From positions 1 to 35,428 of the forward strand of contig NZ_JAHRED010000017.1 of NCBI RefSeq assembly GCF_019084045.1: DNA of 35,428 nt. The letters run 5' to 3'. Each line of letters starts with the position of its first letter. Position 1 is the stretch's first letter. The position numbers were made by a program, and so were the translations under genes. Shown one piece after another: positions 21,463-29,665 of the stretch. The notes below the pieces were generated by a model, which searched no databases, was not told where the DNA came from, and saw only the letters and a program-made list of their open reading frames with translations. Source of the DNA: Paeniglutamicibacter quisquiliarum (GTDB lineage: Bacteria > Actinomycetota > Actinomycetes > Actinomycetales > Micrococcaceae).

Positions 21463-22098
21463 ATGGCCCGCCCGCGCACCCCCAAGCTATCCGCGCCCGC
21501 CATTGCCGACGCGGCGTTGGCCCTGGTCGACAGGAATGGCGAATTCACGATTCCGGGCCTGGCGAAGGCCATGGGCGTCAGCCCCTCCTCGCTCTACAAC
21601 CACGTCGCGTCCAAGGACGACATTGTGGAAATGATGCGCGGGGCGGCCATGGGCGAGATCGAGCTGCCGGAACCCGACGGCGATTGGGTGAACACCTTGC
21701 GGCAGATCGCCACCGGCTATATGCGTTCCTATGCCAAGCACCCGAGGCTGATTCCGCTGTTCACCGCGCATACCGTCCGGGACGAGGGAACCCTGCGGGT
21801 CTACGACCGGCTCGCCGGTGCCTTCGCCGCCGGCGGCTTCACGGCGGCGGACTCGCTGGCCGCGATCACCGTGCTGGATTCCTTTGTCCTTGGATCTGCC
21901 CTTGACGCCGCGGCACCGTCCCAGGTCTGGGAGTCGGCCGACGAGAACTCCGGTGCCCTGAATGCCGCCCTGGAGGCGGGGCTTGCCGTGCCGGAGCGGG
22001 CCTGGAGGACGTTCGAATACGGCCTGGAGATACTGCTGGCCGGATTCCGGCTGCAGGGGAATTCAGCACAGCCGCAGGAGCCGGCGACGAGCTCCTGA
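21463..22098 (+). CDS. TetR-family transcriptional regulator
   Basis: This 211-residue regulator has an N-terminal helix-turn-helix (FTIPGLAKAMGVSPSSLYNHVASKDDIV, about 29-56), with SSLYNHV as the recognition helix, and an all-helical ligand-binding C-terminal domain. GGAGGAAC precedes the ATG. It diverges from aguA-amidase, and two matching operators lie between them, so it very likely controls that operon and itself. The inducer is unknown; agmatine, a carbamoylated polyamine or the amidase substrate are the natural guesses. The last 15 residues are polar and low in complexity. Confidence 0.92.
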   Translation: MARPRTPKLSAPAIADAALALVDRNGEFTIPGLAKAMGVSPSSLYNHVASKDDIVEMMRGAAMGEIELPEPDGDWVNTLRQIATGYMRSYAKHPRLIPLFTAHTVRDEGTLRVYDRLAGAFAAGGFTAADSLAAITVLDSFVLGSALDAAAPSQVWESADENSGALNAALEAGLAVPERAWRTFEYGLEILLAGFRLQGNSAQPQEPATSS

Positions 22099-22142
22099 AG
22101 GCATCGGCGCAGGATCCCCCGGGGTTCCATGACACCCAGGCC

Positions 22143-22871
22143 TCACGGACGGGCGGCGGGCTCCACGCGGTAGTGGTAGCGGGAAACGTTTTCAAAGCCC
22201 AGGGATTCATAGAGTGCGCGGGCCGCGAGATTTGATGCGACGACCTGCAGCCACACTCCCGCCAGCTTCAGCCTCGACGCCTCGCCGAGCAGTGCCTGCA
22301 CCACCGCGCGGCCGTGGCCGCGGGAGCGAAACGGTTCGCGGGTGGCCACGGAATAGATCCCGCCCAGGTTCCCCACCAGGGCCAGCCGGGCCACGGCCTC
22401 GACGGCACCATCGACGACCAGCGAGGCGTAGATGGAATCGGTGTTGGCCAGGATGGCCCGGGAGGTGTCTTGCTGCGGGGCGTCGTGCGGTCCCTCGACC
22501 TCCCAGAAGGCCTCAAGCCAGGCCCCGCCGGGCAGGCAAGAAAGCTCGATGCGCGCGTCGGTGCCCGGGGGCGGCTGGTGGCCGGATTCATCCAGGGGCA
22601 GGAACTGGACCAGGGTCGGCGAATCGAGCACGTATCCCCTGGCGGCGAGGGTCGCGTCGAGGGTGCCCGGCCGGCAGTCGGGGCTGATCTGGAACACCGC
22701 CGGCAGCCCGCGACGGGCATAGCGGTTCTCCGCCTCGACGATGGCAGCGGCGACGTCGGCAGGACCGGCCAGCGGGAGCAGCGAGTTGGCCCGGCGGGTC
22801 ACGCCGTGCGAAAAACGGCACACCCATCCGGAAACATCTTCCGTTTCCAGTGCCCGCCAACCGGCGGACAT
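22143..22871 (-). CDS. GNAT-family N-acetyltransferase
   Basis: This acetyl-CoA-dependent acyltransferase has 242 residues from the ATG at 22871. The C-terminal half is a GNAT domain: ARLALVGNLGGIYSVATREP, the acetyl-CoA loop RSRGHGRAVV, and the ASNLAARALYESLGFENV helix-strand typical of the fold end. The N-terminal half is less conserved and looks like a degenerate second GNAT-type region. A GTG start at 22919 would add 16 residues overlapping the end of hisF; GGACGAG before the ATG favours the shorter form. It is the last gene of the hisE-G-F unit. The substrate is unknown; position alone does not tie it to histidine. Confidence 0.82.
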   Translation of the reverse strand: MSAGWRALETEDVSGWVCRFSHGVTRRANSLLPLAGPADVAAAIVEAENRYARRGLPAVFQISPDCRPGTLDATLAARGYVLDSPTLVQFLPLDESGHQPPPGTDARIELSCLPGGAWLEAFWEVEGPHDAPQQDTSRAILANTDSIYASLVVDGAVEAVARLALVGNLGGIYSVATREPFRSRGHGRAVVQALLGEASRLKLAGVWLQVVASNLAARALYESLGFENVSRYHYRVEPAARP

Positions 22872-22893
22872 GGTCTCGTCCAGGGACGCGAGT

Positions 22894-23664
22894 TTAGCGA
22901 ACGGGGAAACCGGCTTCACGGATGGCGTCCTTGACCTGCTTGATCATGTCGTCGGGGCCGAAGTGGAAGATCGAGGCGGCAAGCACCGCATCGGCGCCGG
23001 CAGCGATGGCCGGCGGGAAGTGCTCGGGTCCGCCGGCACCGCCGGAAGCGATCAGCGGAACGGTGACTTCCGCGCGCACGGCACGGATCATTTCCAGGTC
23101 GAAACCGTCCTTGGTGCCGTCGGCGTCGATCGAGTTCAGCAGGATTTCCCCCACGCCGCGCTCGGCCGCTTCCTTGGCCCAGGCCACGGCGCAACGGCCG
23201 GTGCCGGTGCGCCCGCCGTGGGTGGTCACCTCGAAGCCGGATTCGACGTCCGGGTTGTCCGTGCGCCGGGCGTCCAGGGAGAGCACCAGGACCTGGGACC
23301 CGAAGCGCCGCGTGATCTCGTTGATGACCTCGGGACGGTCGACCGCCGCGGTGTTGATTGAGGCCTTGTCGGCCCCTGCCCGCAGCAGGCGGTCAACGTC
23401 CTCGACGGCGCGCACCCCGCCGCCGACGGTGAGCGGGATGAAGATTTCCTCGGCGGTGTGGGCCACCACGTCGTAGGTGGTTTCCCGGTTGCCCGAGGAT
23501 GCCGTGACGTCGAGGAAGGTGATCTCGTCGGCGCCGGCGGCGTTGTAGCGCTTGGCGAGTTCCACCGGGTCACCGGCATCGCGCAGCCCCTCGAAGTTCA
23601 CTCCCTTGACGACTCGGCCGTTATCCACATCGAGGCACGGGATCACACGGATCGCAACAGTCAT
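22894..23664 (-). CDS. hisF: Imidazole glycerol phosphate synthase, cyclase subunit
   Basis: HisF takes ammonia from HisH and converts PRFAR to imidazole glycerol phosphate and AICAR, joining histidine and purine synthesis. The 256-residue (beta/alpha)8 protein carries [16 protein letters not shown] with catalytic Asp12 and VLSLDARR with the second catalytic Asp; LTVGGGVR and [13 protein letters not shown] are phosphate loops. AGGAG precedes the ATG. It follows hisG by 70 bases. HisH, HisA/PriA, HisB, HisC and HisD are not in the window, so the pathway genes are split over several loci. Confidence 0.96.
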   Translation of the reverse strand: MTVAIRVIPCLDVDNGRVVKGVNFEGLRDAGDPVELAKRYNAAGADEITFLDVTASSGNRETTYDVVAHTAEEIFIPLTVGGGVRAVEDVDRLLRAGADKASINTAAVDRPEVINEITRRFGSQVLVLSLDARRTDNPDVESGFEVTTHGGRTGTGRCAVAWAKEAAERGVGEILLNSIDADGTKDGFDLEMIRAVRAEVTVPLIASGGAGGPEHFPPAIAAGADAVLAASIFHFGPDDMIKQVKDAIREAGFPVR

Positions 23665-23734
23665 GAAGGATCAACTCCTGGAAAAAGTAGTGAAGAGCGT
23701 TGTTCTTCGAGGGGCACTGCGCTTGGTTGCCTTG

Positions 23735-24583
23735 CTAGATGCGGCAGGCGTGGATGTTGGTGACAAGGATGGCGCGGGCGCCGATGTTGTACAGCTCATC
23801 CATGATGTTGTTGGTGTGGCTCTTCTTGACCATGGCGCGCACGGCGACCCAGTCCGAGTCCTGCAGCGGGGAAACCGTCGGGGACTCCAGGCCAGGGGTG
23901 AGCCGGGTGGCCTCGTCGACCAGGTCCCGGCGCACGTCGTAGTCGAGCATGACGTAGCGGCGGGCCACCAGCACGCCGGTGAGCCGGCGCTTGAGGACCT
24001 CAAGCCCGGCGGGGGCGCGGCCGGTGCGGCCGATGAGCACTGCCTCGGACTGCAGGATGGGATCCCCGAAGACGGCCATGCCGGCTGCCTTGAGGGTGTT
24101 GCCGGTTTCCACGACGTCGGCGATGGCGTCGGCCACGCCCAGGCGCACCGAGGACTCGACGGCGCCGTCCAGGCGGACCACGTCGGCGGCGATGTTGTTG
24201 GTTTCCAGGTACTGGCGCAGCAGCGCGTCGTAGCTGGTGGCGATGCGCTTGCCCTGAAGTTCCTGCTGGGTCGTGAAGACCCCGGCCGGGCCGGCGAAGC
24301 GGAAGGTGGAGGCCCCGATGCCCAGCGGCAGGACCTCGTCGACGTGGTCGTTGACCTCGGCGTCCAGGTACAGGTCGCGTCCGGTGATTCCGACATCGAG
24401 GATGCCGCCGCCGACATACACGGCGATGTCACGGGGACGGAGGTAGAAGAACTCCACGTCGTTGTCGGGGTCGACCATGACCAGTTCGCGGTTGTCGCGG
24501 CGCTGGACGTATCCGGCCTCCAACAGCATGGTCGAGGCGATTTCGGACAGGGCTCCCTTGTTGGGAAGTGCTACTCGCAACAT
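23735..24583 (-). CDS. hisG: ATP phosphoribosyltransferase, long form
   Basis: HisG is the first and feedback-regulated enzyme of histidine synthesis; it joins ATP and PRPP. The 282-residue protein is the long form: a bilobal catalytic part (MLRVALPNKGAL, GGGILDVGITGRDLY, the PRPP-loop ADVVETGNTLKAAG) plus a C-terminal ACT-like regulatory domain (SDWVAVRAMVKKSHTNNIMD onward). It should be inhibited by histidine on its own and need no HisZ. A weak GAGA ribosome site precedes the ATG. It follows hisE by 109 bases. Confidence 0.96.
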   Translation of the reverse strand: MLRVALPNKGALSEIASTMLLEAGYVQRRDNRELVMVDPDNDVEFFYLRPRDIAVYVGGGILDVGITGRDLYLDAEVNDHVDEVLPLGIGASTFRFAGPAGVFTTQQELQGKRIATSYDALLRQYLETNNIAADVVRLDGAVESSVRLGVADAIADVVETGNTLKAAGMAVFGDPILQSEAVLIGRTGRAPAGLEVLKRRLTGVLVARRYVMLDYDVRRDLVDEATRLTPGLESPTVSPLQDSDWVAVRAMVKKSHTNNIMDELYNIGARAILVTNIHACRI

Positions 24584-24692
24584 GGTGCGGTTCTCTTTTC
24601 AGACTTTGTGGGGGTGTTACGGCATAAGGACAACAAATTGGTGCTTGTTGGCCACCGCTGCGCGGGAGGGGAAAACATCCCGGATGCGGCGG

Positions 24693-24956
24693 CTAGAGAT
24701 GCTTGTAAACGTCCTGCAGAGTCAGCCCCTTGGCAAGCATCATCACCTGGAGGTGGTAGAGCAGCTGGGAGATTTCTTCGGAGGTGGCCTCGTCGGACTC
24801 GTATTCGGCAGCCATCCAGACTTCGGCGGCTTCCTCCACGATCTTCTTTCCGATGCCATGAACGCCGGAATCCAGTTCGGCGATCGTACGCGAACCTTCG
24901 GGGCGGGTCTTGGCCTTCTCGGAGAGCTCGGCGAAGAGAGTGTCAAAAGTTTTCAC
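24693..24956 (-). CDS. hisE: Phosphoribosyl-ATP pyrophosphatase
   Basis: HisE removes pyrophosphate from phosphoribosyl-ATP, the second step of histidine synthesis. The 87-residue all-alpha protein of the MazG-like superfamily has the metal-binding [16 protein letters not shown] and [18 protein letters not shown] segments. The start is taken as GTG at 24956 (MKTFDTLF), where the family begins; there is no ribosome site, but a TACCCT -10-like box ends 6 bases before it, as for pyk and hisI. Longer in-frame starts run into the intergenic region. It heads the hisE-hisG-hisF-GNAT unit. Confidence 0.93.
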   Translation of the reverse strand: MKTFDTLFAELSEKAKTRPEGSRTIAELDSGVHGIGKKIVEEAAEVWMAAEYESDEATSEEISQLLYHLQVMMLAKGLTLQDVYKHL

Positions 24957-24962
24957 ATAGTC

Positions 24963-24968
24963 AGGGTA
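24963..24968 (-). promoter_or_regulatory. -10 box of hisE
   Basis: TACCCT on the minus strand, 6 bases before the GTG start; it would give a leaderless hisE mRNA. The -35 is poor. Confidence 0.35.
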
Positions 24969-25110
24969 TCTTGGCCCGTTGTCCGCATTCACAACCGCGC
25001 CCCCAATGTGACGAAGGACTCGCGGCTTCGGGCGAAGATGACGCGGCCCTGTCCCGACTCCCGCGCGCCGGGCGCATGCGGCCCGTGGACACCTGCCGGG
25101 CCCCGATGAA

Positions 25111-25177
25111 CACGCCGCCGCCGGCTCCCCCGGCATGTCTCCGCCATGCGGGAACCGGCGGTGCGGGCGGCGGCGTG
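25111..25177 (-). terminator. Terminator of the riboflavin operon
   Basis: A 12-base outer stem (25111-25122 with 25166-25177, CACGCCGCCGCC and its complement) is followed by an imperfect inner stem ending in CATG pairs. It lies 10 bases after the ribH stop. No T-run follows, so termination is inferred from the stem. The rest of the 231-base gap to hisE shows nothing but the hisE promoter. Confidence 0.6.
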
Positions 25178-25187
25178 AAGGGTCCTG

Positions 25188-25670
25188 CTAGCGGCGGGCC
25201 AGGGCGACGGCGGTCTGCAGCCCGGCGCTCATGGCCTCGTAGCCCTTGTCCTCAACCGACCCCTCCAAGCCGGCACGGGCAATGGCCTGCTCCTCGTTGT
25301 CACAGGTCAATACGCCGAAGCCCACGGGAACGCCGGTGCGCACCGAGACGTCGGTAAGGCCCATGGTTGCACCCTGGCAGACAAAGTCGAAGTGCGGGGT
25401 TCCGCCGCGGATGACCACGCCCAGGGCGATGACGGTGTCGTAGGAATGCGCCAGGCGTGCCGCGGCGACGGGGAGCTCGAAGGTGCCCGGGACGCGGATG
25501 ACCTCGGGGGTCTTGATCCCGGCGTCGGCGGCGGCGCGCAGGGCGCCGTCCAGCAGGCCGTCCATGATCTGGGTGTGCCAGCTGGCAGCGACGATCACCG
25601 CGCGCATGCCGGCTTCGCCGGCGGCCGCCAATTCGCTGGCCCCGACGAGGGGTGCTCCGTGTCCGCTCAT
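25188..25670 (-). CDS. ribH: 6,7-dimethyl-8-ribityllumazine synthase
   Basis: Lumazine synthase joins the ribityl-aminouracil from RibD with dihydroxybutanone phosphate from RibBA, the step before riboflavin. The 160-residue subunit forms large oligomers in this family. [33 protein letters not shown] (with the catalytic His) and [11 protein letters not shown] are signatures. GGAG precedes the ATG, and the start overlaps the ribBA stop as ATGA. It is the last gene of the operon. Confidence 0.95.
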   Translation of the reverse strand: MSGHGAPLVGASELAAAGEAGMRAVIVAASWHTQIMDGLLDGALRAAADAGIKTPEVIRVPGTFELPVAAARLAHSYDTVIALGVVIRGGTPHFDFVCQGATMGLTDVSVRTGVPVGFGVLTCDNEEQAIARAGLEGSVEDKGYEAMSAGLQTAVALARR

Positions 25671-26950
25671 GATTTCACTCCTGGGTTGGTGTTTTCGGTG
25701 GTTGGCAATTGCAGTGAATGGTTCATCAGGTTTTGCTTGGTGCGCAGGTACTCAAGGTTTTCGGGGCGCGCGGCCACGCGGGTGGGGACGCGTTCGGAAA
25801 CGGCGATCCCCGCCTGCTCCAGCCATTCTTCCTTCAGCGGGTTGTTGGTGATCAACCGGATGCGTTGGATGGACAGCGCGTGCAGGATGGCCGCGGCCGC
25901 GTCGTAGTTTCGTGCGTCGACCGGCAGGCCCAGCTGCTCGTTGGCGGCCACGGTGTTGGCTCCGCCGTCCTGCAGCGCGTAGGCGCGGATCTTGTTGGCC
26001 AGCCCGATGCCGCGGCCCTCGTGGCCGCGCAGGTAGACCAGCACCCCGCCGTATTCGTTGATGGCCTCCAGCCCGGCGGCGAGCTGCTCCCCGCAGTCGC
26101 AGCGGTAGGAGCCGAACACGTCGCCGGTGAGGCACTCCGAATGCACGCGCACCAGCGGTTCGACCGGCATGGTGCCGTCGGGCCCCGCTGCGCTGAGCGA
26201 AAGGTGCTCGGTGCCGCTGCCGCGTTCGCGCCAGGCGCGGACCATGAACTCGCCGTGCGGGGTGGGGACCCTGACCTCGGGCCCGCCCTGCACCGCGGCG
26301 GCACTGGTGCCCACCGCCGGCTCGGCGTCCATGGTGGCCCGCCAGGCGGCCAGGTCCTCGATGCTGATCAGGGGGATGTTCCACAGGTCGGCGAACTCGC
26401 GCAGCTCGGGCAGGCGCATCATCGATCCGTCGTCGTGGACGATCTCGGCGATGACCCCGACGGGCTCCAGGCCCGCGGCCTTGCACAAATCGACACTGGC
26501 CTCGGTGTGGCCGCGGCGCACCAGCACCCCGCCATCGACCGCGCGCAGCGGGAAGATGTGTCCCGGGCGGGTGATCAGGTCGGGACCGGAGGCCGGATCG
26601 GCCAGGATGCGGGAGGTCAGGGCACGGTCGGCGGCGCTGATGCCGGTGCTGACCCCGTGTGCGGCATCGCAGGAGACGGTGTACGCGGTGCCCTTGGCAT
26701 CCTGGTTGTCTTCCACCATGGGCGGCAGGCCCATGGCGTCGGCCCGGTCCCCGTCCATCGGGGTGCACACCACGCCCGAGGAATGGCGGATGGTCCAGCC
26801 CATTAGCTCCGGGGTGGCGAACTCGGCGGCGAAGATGATGTCGCCCTCGTTTTCGCGGTCCGCGTCGTCGACGACCACGACGGCCTGGCCGGCAGCCATG
26901 GCGCTGATCGCGGCGTCAATGGAATCCAGGCGTATGGAATCGGTGCTCAT
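25667..26950 (-). CDS. ribBA: Bifunctional DHBP synthase / GTP cyclohydrolase II
   Basis: This fused enzyme provides both branches of riboflavin synthesis. The N-terminal RibB domain (1 to about 215) converts ribulose 5-phosphate to dihydroxybutanone phosphate, with [16 protein letters not shown] and [11 protein letters not shown] as signatures. The C-terminal RibA domain (about 225-420) opens GTP, with the zinc cysteines in [21 protein letters not shown] and the loop [10 protein letters not shown]. It has 427 residues from the ATG at 26950; the in-frame sequence further upstream is ribE read in the wrong frame. The start overlaps the ribE stop as ATGA and the end overlaps ribH as ATGA. Both halves keep their key residues, so both activities are expected. 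Confidence 0.95.
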   Translation of the reverse strand: MSTDSIRLDSIDAAISAMAAGQAVVVVDDADRENEGDIIFAAEFATPELMGWTIRHSSGVVCTPMDGDRADAMGLPPMVEDNQDAKGTAYTVSCDAAHGVSTGISAADRALTSRILADPASGPDLITRPGHIFPLRAVDGGVLVRRGHTEASVDLCKAAGLEPVGVIAEIVHDDGSMMRLPELREFADLWNIPLISIEDLAAWRATMDAEPAVGTSAAAVQGGPEVRVPTPHGEFMVRAWRERGSGTEHLSLSAAGPDGTMPVEPLVRVHSECLTGDVFGSYRCDCGEQLAAGLEAINEYGGVLVYLRGHEGRGIGLANKIRAYALQDGGANTVAANEQLGLPVDARNYDAAAAILHALSIQRIRLITNNPLKEEWLEQAGIAVSERVPTRVAARPENLEYLRTKQNLMNHSLQLPTTENTNPGVKS

Positions 26951-27579
26951 GATGCGCTGCTTTCGATGTTGTTGAATGATGCAAGACGCTCGGCGTACTT
27001 GGCCATGACGTCCACTTCCAGGTTGACCGCGGAGCCGGGCACGCGCTGGCCCAGCGTGGTTTCGCGCAGTGTCGTGGGGATGATCCCGACCTCGAACCAC
27101 TGTTCCTTTTCGTGTGCGTCCGAGACGTCGGTGACGGTCAGGGAGATCCCGTCGATCGCGATGGATCCCTTCCTGGCCACGTACCTGGCCAGGTCGAAGG
27201 GGATGGAGAAGCGGAAGCGGTCCCAGGCGCCCAGGGATTCGTGCTCCAGGAGGCGTCCGACCCCGTCGACGTGGCCCTGCACGACGTGGCCGTCGAGCCG
27301 GCCGCCGGCCTGGACGCAGCGTTCCAGGTTGATGTCCTCGCCCCGGGCGAGCGAGCCGATGGTGGTGTGGCGCAGGGTCTCGCCCATCACGTCCAGGGAC
27401 AGGGTGTCCCCGGCAATGGACGTGGCGGTCAGGCAGACGCCGTTGACGGCGATGGAGCCGCCCAGCTCCAGGTTCTCGGTGTGGTTCGGGGCAGTGATGC
27501 GCAGGATGACCGAGTCGGTTTCCGGTGTCGCGTCGATGGCCTCGATGCGGCCCATTCCGCTGATGATTCCGGTGAACAT
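26947..27579 (-). CDS. ribE: Riboflavin synthase, alpha chain
   Basis: It dismutates two 6,7-dimethyl-8-ribityllumazines to riboflavin and the ribityl-aminouracil. The 210-residue protein shows two repeats of the lumazine-binding fold, starting MFTGIISGMGRIEAI and, in the second half, DGVGRLLEHESLG...KGSIAIDGISLTV. GGSIAVNGVCLTAT and GSIAIDGISLTVTDV are the paired repeat motifs. AAGGAA precedes the ATG. It lies 11 bases after ribD. In many actinobacteria this gene is named ribE or ribC. Confidence 0.94.
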   Translation of the reverse strand: MFTGIISGMGRIEAIDATPETDSVILRITAPNHTENLELGGSIAVNGVCLTATSIAGDTLSLDVMGETLRHTTIGSLARGEDINLERCVQAGGRLDGHVVQGHVDGVGRLLEHESLGAWDRFRFSIPFDLARYVARKGSIAIDGISLTVTDVSDAHEKEQWFEVGIIPTTLRETTLGQRVPGSAVNLEVDVMAKYAERLASFNNIESSAS

Positions 27580-27590
27580 GAGTGGATTCC

Positions 27591-28643
27591 TTAAAGTGTG
27601 TCGGTGCCGGTCGGCATGGGTTCAAGATGGGTGAGCGTGTCGGGGCCCAGGATGCGCACCGCCTCCCCGTCCACGGCGTCCAGGCGGAAGCGCCGGGCGG
27701 CCGCGAGGGTGTCGACACCCAGCTCCCCCACGCTGCCGCGGCCGGAGCCCAGGAAGATCGGTGCCTGGTAGAGGAAGATCTCGTCGACGAGGTCCGCGGC
27801 CAGGAACGCGGTGGCAATGGAGGCGCCGCCCTCGATGAGGGTGTGGCCGATGCCCCGGGACGCGATCCGCGCCAGGACCTCGTGCGGGTCGCGGGAGCGG
27901 ATTTGTTCCCAGTTCCCGTCGGCCTTCAGGGCGGCGTCCGCAGGGATGTCCCGCCGCCCCATGACGATGCGCCGCGGCTGGGAGCCGAGGGGCTCGCCGT
28001 GTTCGTCGCGGGCGTTCAGCCGGGGGTTGTCGGCCATCACTGTTCCGGTGCCCACCACGATCGCGCCCACCCGGGAGCGGACCTCGTGGGCGTGGAGCAG
28101 CGAACGCGGCGAGGTGATCCATTGGCTGGTACCGTCCTTGGCCGCGATCCTCCCGTCGAGGGTCTGGGCCAGGTGCAGCGTGGTGAAGGGCCGGTTGGCT
28201 GCGCGCGCGGCGAACCAGCGGTGGTTCAGCTCGGTGGCCTCGGCCTCCAGCAGTCCCTGGGACACGTTGACTCCCGCCGCGCGCAGCGTCTGCGCTCCCC
28301 CGCCGGCCTCCGCGCCGCCATCGGCGACGGCGAAGACCACGTTGCCGATGCCGGCGTCGATGATGGCGCGGGAGCAGGGGCCGGTGCGTCCGGTGTGGTT
28401 GCAGGGCTCGAGGGTGACCAGCATGGTCGCTGCGCGGGCCGCCGCCGGGTCGATGGCGCCCAGGCGGTTCAGCGCGTCGGCCTCGGCGTGCGGGGTGCCG
28501 GCGCCGCGGTGGTACCCGGTGGCCAGGATCGCGCCCTCCGGGTCGATGATGACGGCTCCGACCAGGGGGTTTGCGCCGCGGGTGCCGCGGCGTGCCAGTT
28601 CAAGGGAGAGCCGCATCGCGGCCAGTGCCCGTGAGGATTGCAT
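27591..28643 (-). CDS. ribD: Bifunctional pyrimidine deaminase/reductase
   Basis: RibD deaminates the pyrimidine product of RibA and then reduces its ribosyl side chain with NADPH. The 350-residue protein has an N-terminal zinc deaminase domain (HAEADAL and PCNHTGRTGPC carry the His-Glu and two Cys ligands) and a C-terminal reductase domain (LHLAQTLDGRIA, GTGTVMADNPRL, LIEGGASIATAFL). The ATG at 28643 shares one base with the ribM stop (TGATG). The reductase product needs a phosphatase not found here. Confidence 0.95.
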   Translation of the reverse strand: MQSSRALAAMRLSLELARRGTRGANPLVGAVIIDPEGAILATGYHRGAGTPHAEADALNRLGAIDPAAARAATMLVTLEPCNHTGRTGPCSRAIIDAGIGNVVFAVADGGAEAGGGAQTLRAAGVNVSQGLLEAEATELNHRWFAARAANRPFTTLHLAQTLDGRIAAKDGTSQWITSPRSLLHAHEVRSRVGAIVVGTGTVMADNPRLNARDEHGEPLGSQPRRIVMGRRDIPADAALKADGNWEQIRSRDPHEVLARIASRGIGHTLIEGGASIATAFLAADLVDEIFLYQAPIFLGSGRGSVGELGVDTLAAARRFRLDAVDGEAVRILGPDTLTHLEPMPTGTDTL

Positions 28644-29344
28644 CAGCCCTTCACCTTCACCCTCGGGTCGGGCATCTCGGTTTCAATGCTTGGCTTGGCG
28701 TCGTTCTTGGCCTTCCACCAAATGAAGAACCCCACGAGCGTGAAGCACCCGTAGAAGAGGTACATGAAGGCACTGGCGAAGTATCCGGCGCTGAAGAGCA
28801 GCGGCACCCCGACCACGTCGACAAGGACCCAGATCAGCCAGAATTCGACCAGCCCCTTGGCCATGCCGTAGGTGGCCAGCAGGGAACCGACGAAGGTCCA
28901 GGCATCGGCCCAGACGGGTGCGTAGGATCCCAGGGCTCCGAAGATCGGGGTCAGTGCGACGGTGCCGATGATCATGATTGCGGCAAGGGACAGGCGCTCG
29001 GTGCCGGTGGCCCAGCGCGGGGTGACGGCGCCGGCGCCGGATGCCCGGCTCGATTTCCACCGTTTCCAGCCGTAGAAGGACACGGCGATGAACATGACCT
29101 GGCGTCCGGCCTGGCCGAGCAGGTTGGCGGTCTGGTCGTTGCCGAAGATGCTGCCCAGGAACACTGTCAGGAGCAGTATGTTGCCCACGATGCCGACGGG
29201 CCACGCCCAGACCTTGCGGCGGATGCCGCCCAGGGCGGAGGCAAGTCCGAAGACGTTGCCCACCACTTCGCGTACGAGCAGCGCGCTGCTGCCTACCGTG
29301 ATGTAAGAATTGAAAGCTTCAATGAGCCACCGCAGAAAATCCAT
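28643..29344 (-). CDS. ribM: PnuC-family riboflavin transporter (RibM-like)
   Basis: This 233-residue membrane protein of the PnuC family has about seven hydrophobic segments and the paired Trp/Asn motifs WAWPVGIVGNILLLTVF and EFWLIWVLVDVVGVPLLF. PnuC proteins carry nicotinamide riboside, but those under an FMN riboswitch with rib genes (RibM/PnuX of Corynebacterium and Streptomyces) carry riboflavin by facilitated diffusion. Here the FMN riboswitch lies directly upstream and ribD directly downstream, so riboflavin is the likely substrate. An AGGAGGA site (29347-29353) precedes the ATG and can be hidden in a stem (29341-29368). Confidence 0.88.
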   Translation of the reverse strand: MDFLRWLIEAFNSYITVGSSALLVREVVGNVFGLASALGGIRRKVWAWPVGIVGNILLLTVFLGSIFGNDQTANLLGQAGRQVMFIAVSFYGWKRWKSSRASGAGAVTPRWATGTERLSLAAIMIIGTVALTPIFGALGSYAPVWADAWTFVGSLLATYGMAKGLVEFWLIWVLVDVVGVPLLFSAGYFASAFMYLFYGCFTLVGFFIWWKAKNDAKPSIETEMPDPRVKVKG

Positions 29345-29368
29345 CGTCCTCCTGTCAAGCCGCGATGG
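29341..29368 (-). promoter_or_regulatory. Sequestering stem over the ribM ribosome site
   Basis: On the minus strand CCATCG (29363-29368) can pair with CGATGG (29341-29346), which includes the ATG; the loop holds AGGAGGA. It is a plausible translation-control platform for the FMN riboswitch about 130 bases upstream. Confidence 0.45.
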
Positions 29369-29500
29369 CTCCGGGGGTTCGATACGACGGTTCCACCTTT
29401 AGGGCCGACCCACTGGCGAAGGTTCAGGATTCGGGGAAATCGCTTGGATTTCCTTCGGTCCGTGCCATTCGCACTCGCGAGAGCGCTGGTGTTGCGTGTA

Positions 29501-29642
29501 CGTGCTTCTCCCATCCAGACTTTAACTGTCGGTACCGGAATTTCACCAGTTCAACCAGGCTTCAAGATCCCCGGAGGGATCCGTTTGGCTTGGGTCGCGG
29601 ACTATAACCGCCGGTTCGGACTTACACCGACCCCGGAGCACG
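29501..29642 (-). ncRNA. FMN riboswitch (RFN element)
   Basis: Read on the minus strand the element has the P1 strand CGTGCTCCGGGGTCGGTG, the core AAGTCCGAACCGGCGGT, AGTCCGCGACCC, a variable arm (around GGATCCCTCCGGGGATC), GGTGAAATTCCGGTACCGAC, AGTTAAAGTCTGGATGGGAG and the closing P1 strand AGCACG. These are the conserved blocks of the FMN-sensing riboswitch. FMN binding should lower expression of ribM-ribD-ribE-ribBA-ribH. Only 23 bases separate it from the rpe stop codon, so its promoter must overlap the end of rpe (an AT-rich TAATACT at 29662-29668 is a weak -10 candidate). Confidence 0.93.
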
Positions 29643-29665
29643 TTGTGTAGTTGTAGCTCTTAGTA

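Noticed and set aside
26951-27817. Fusion of RibBA with upstream sequence (716-codon frame)
   Set aside because: The upstream part is ribE in the wrong frame; ATGA coupling at 26947-26950 gives the true start.
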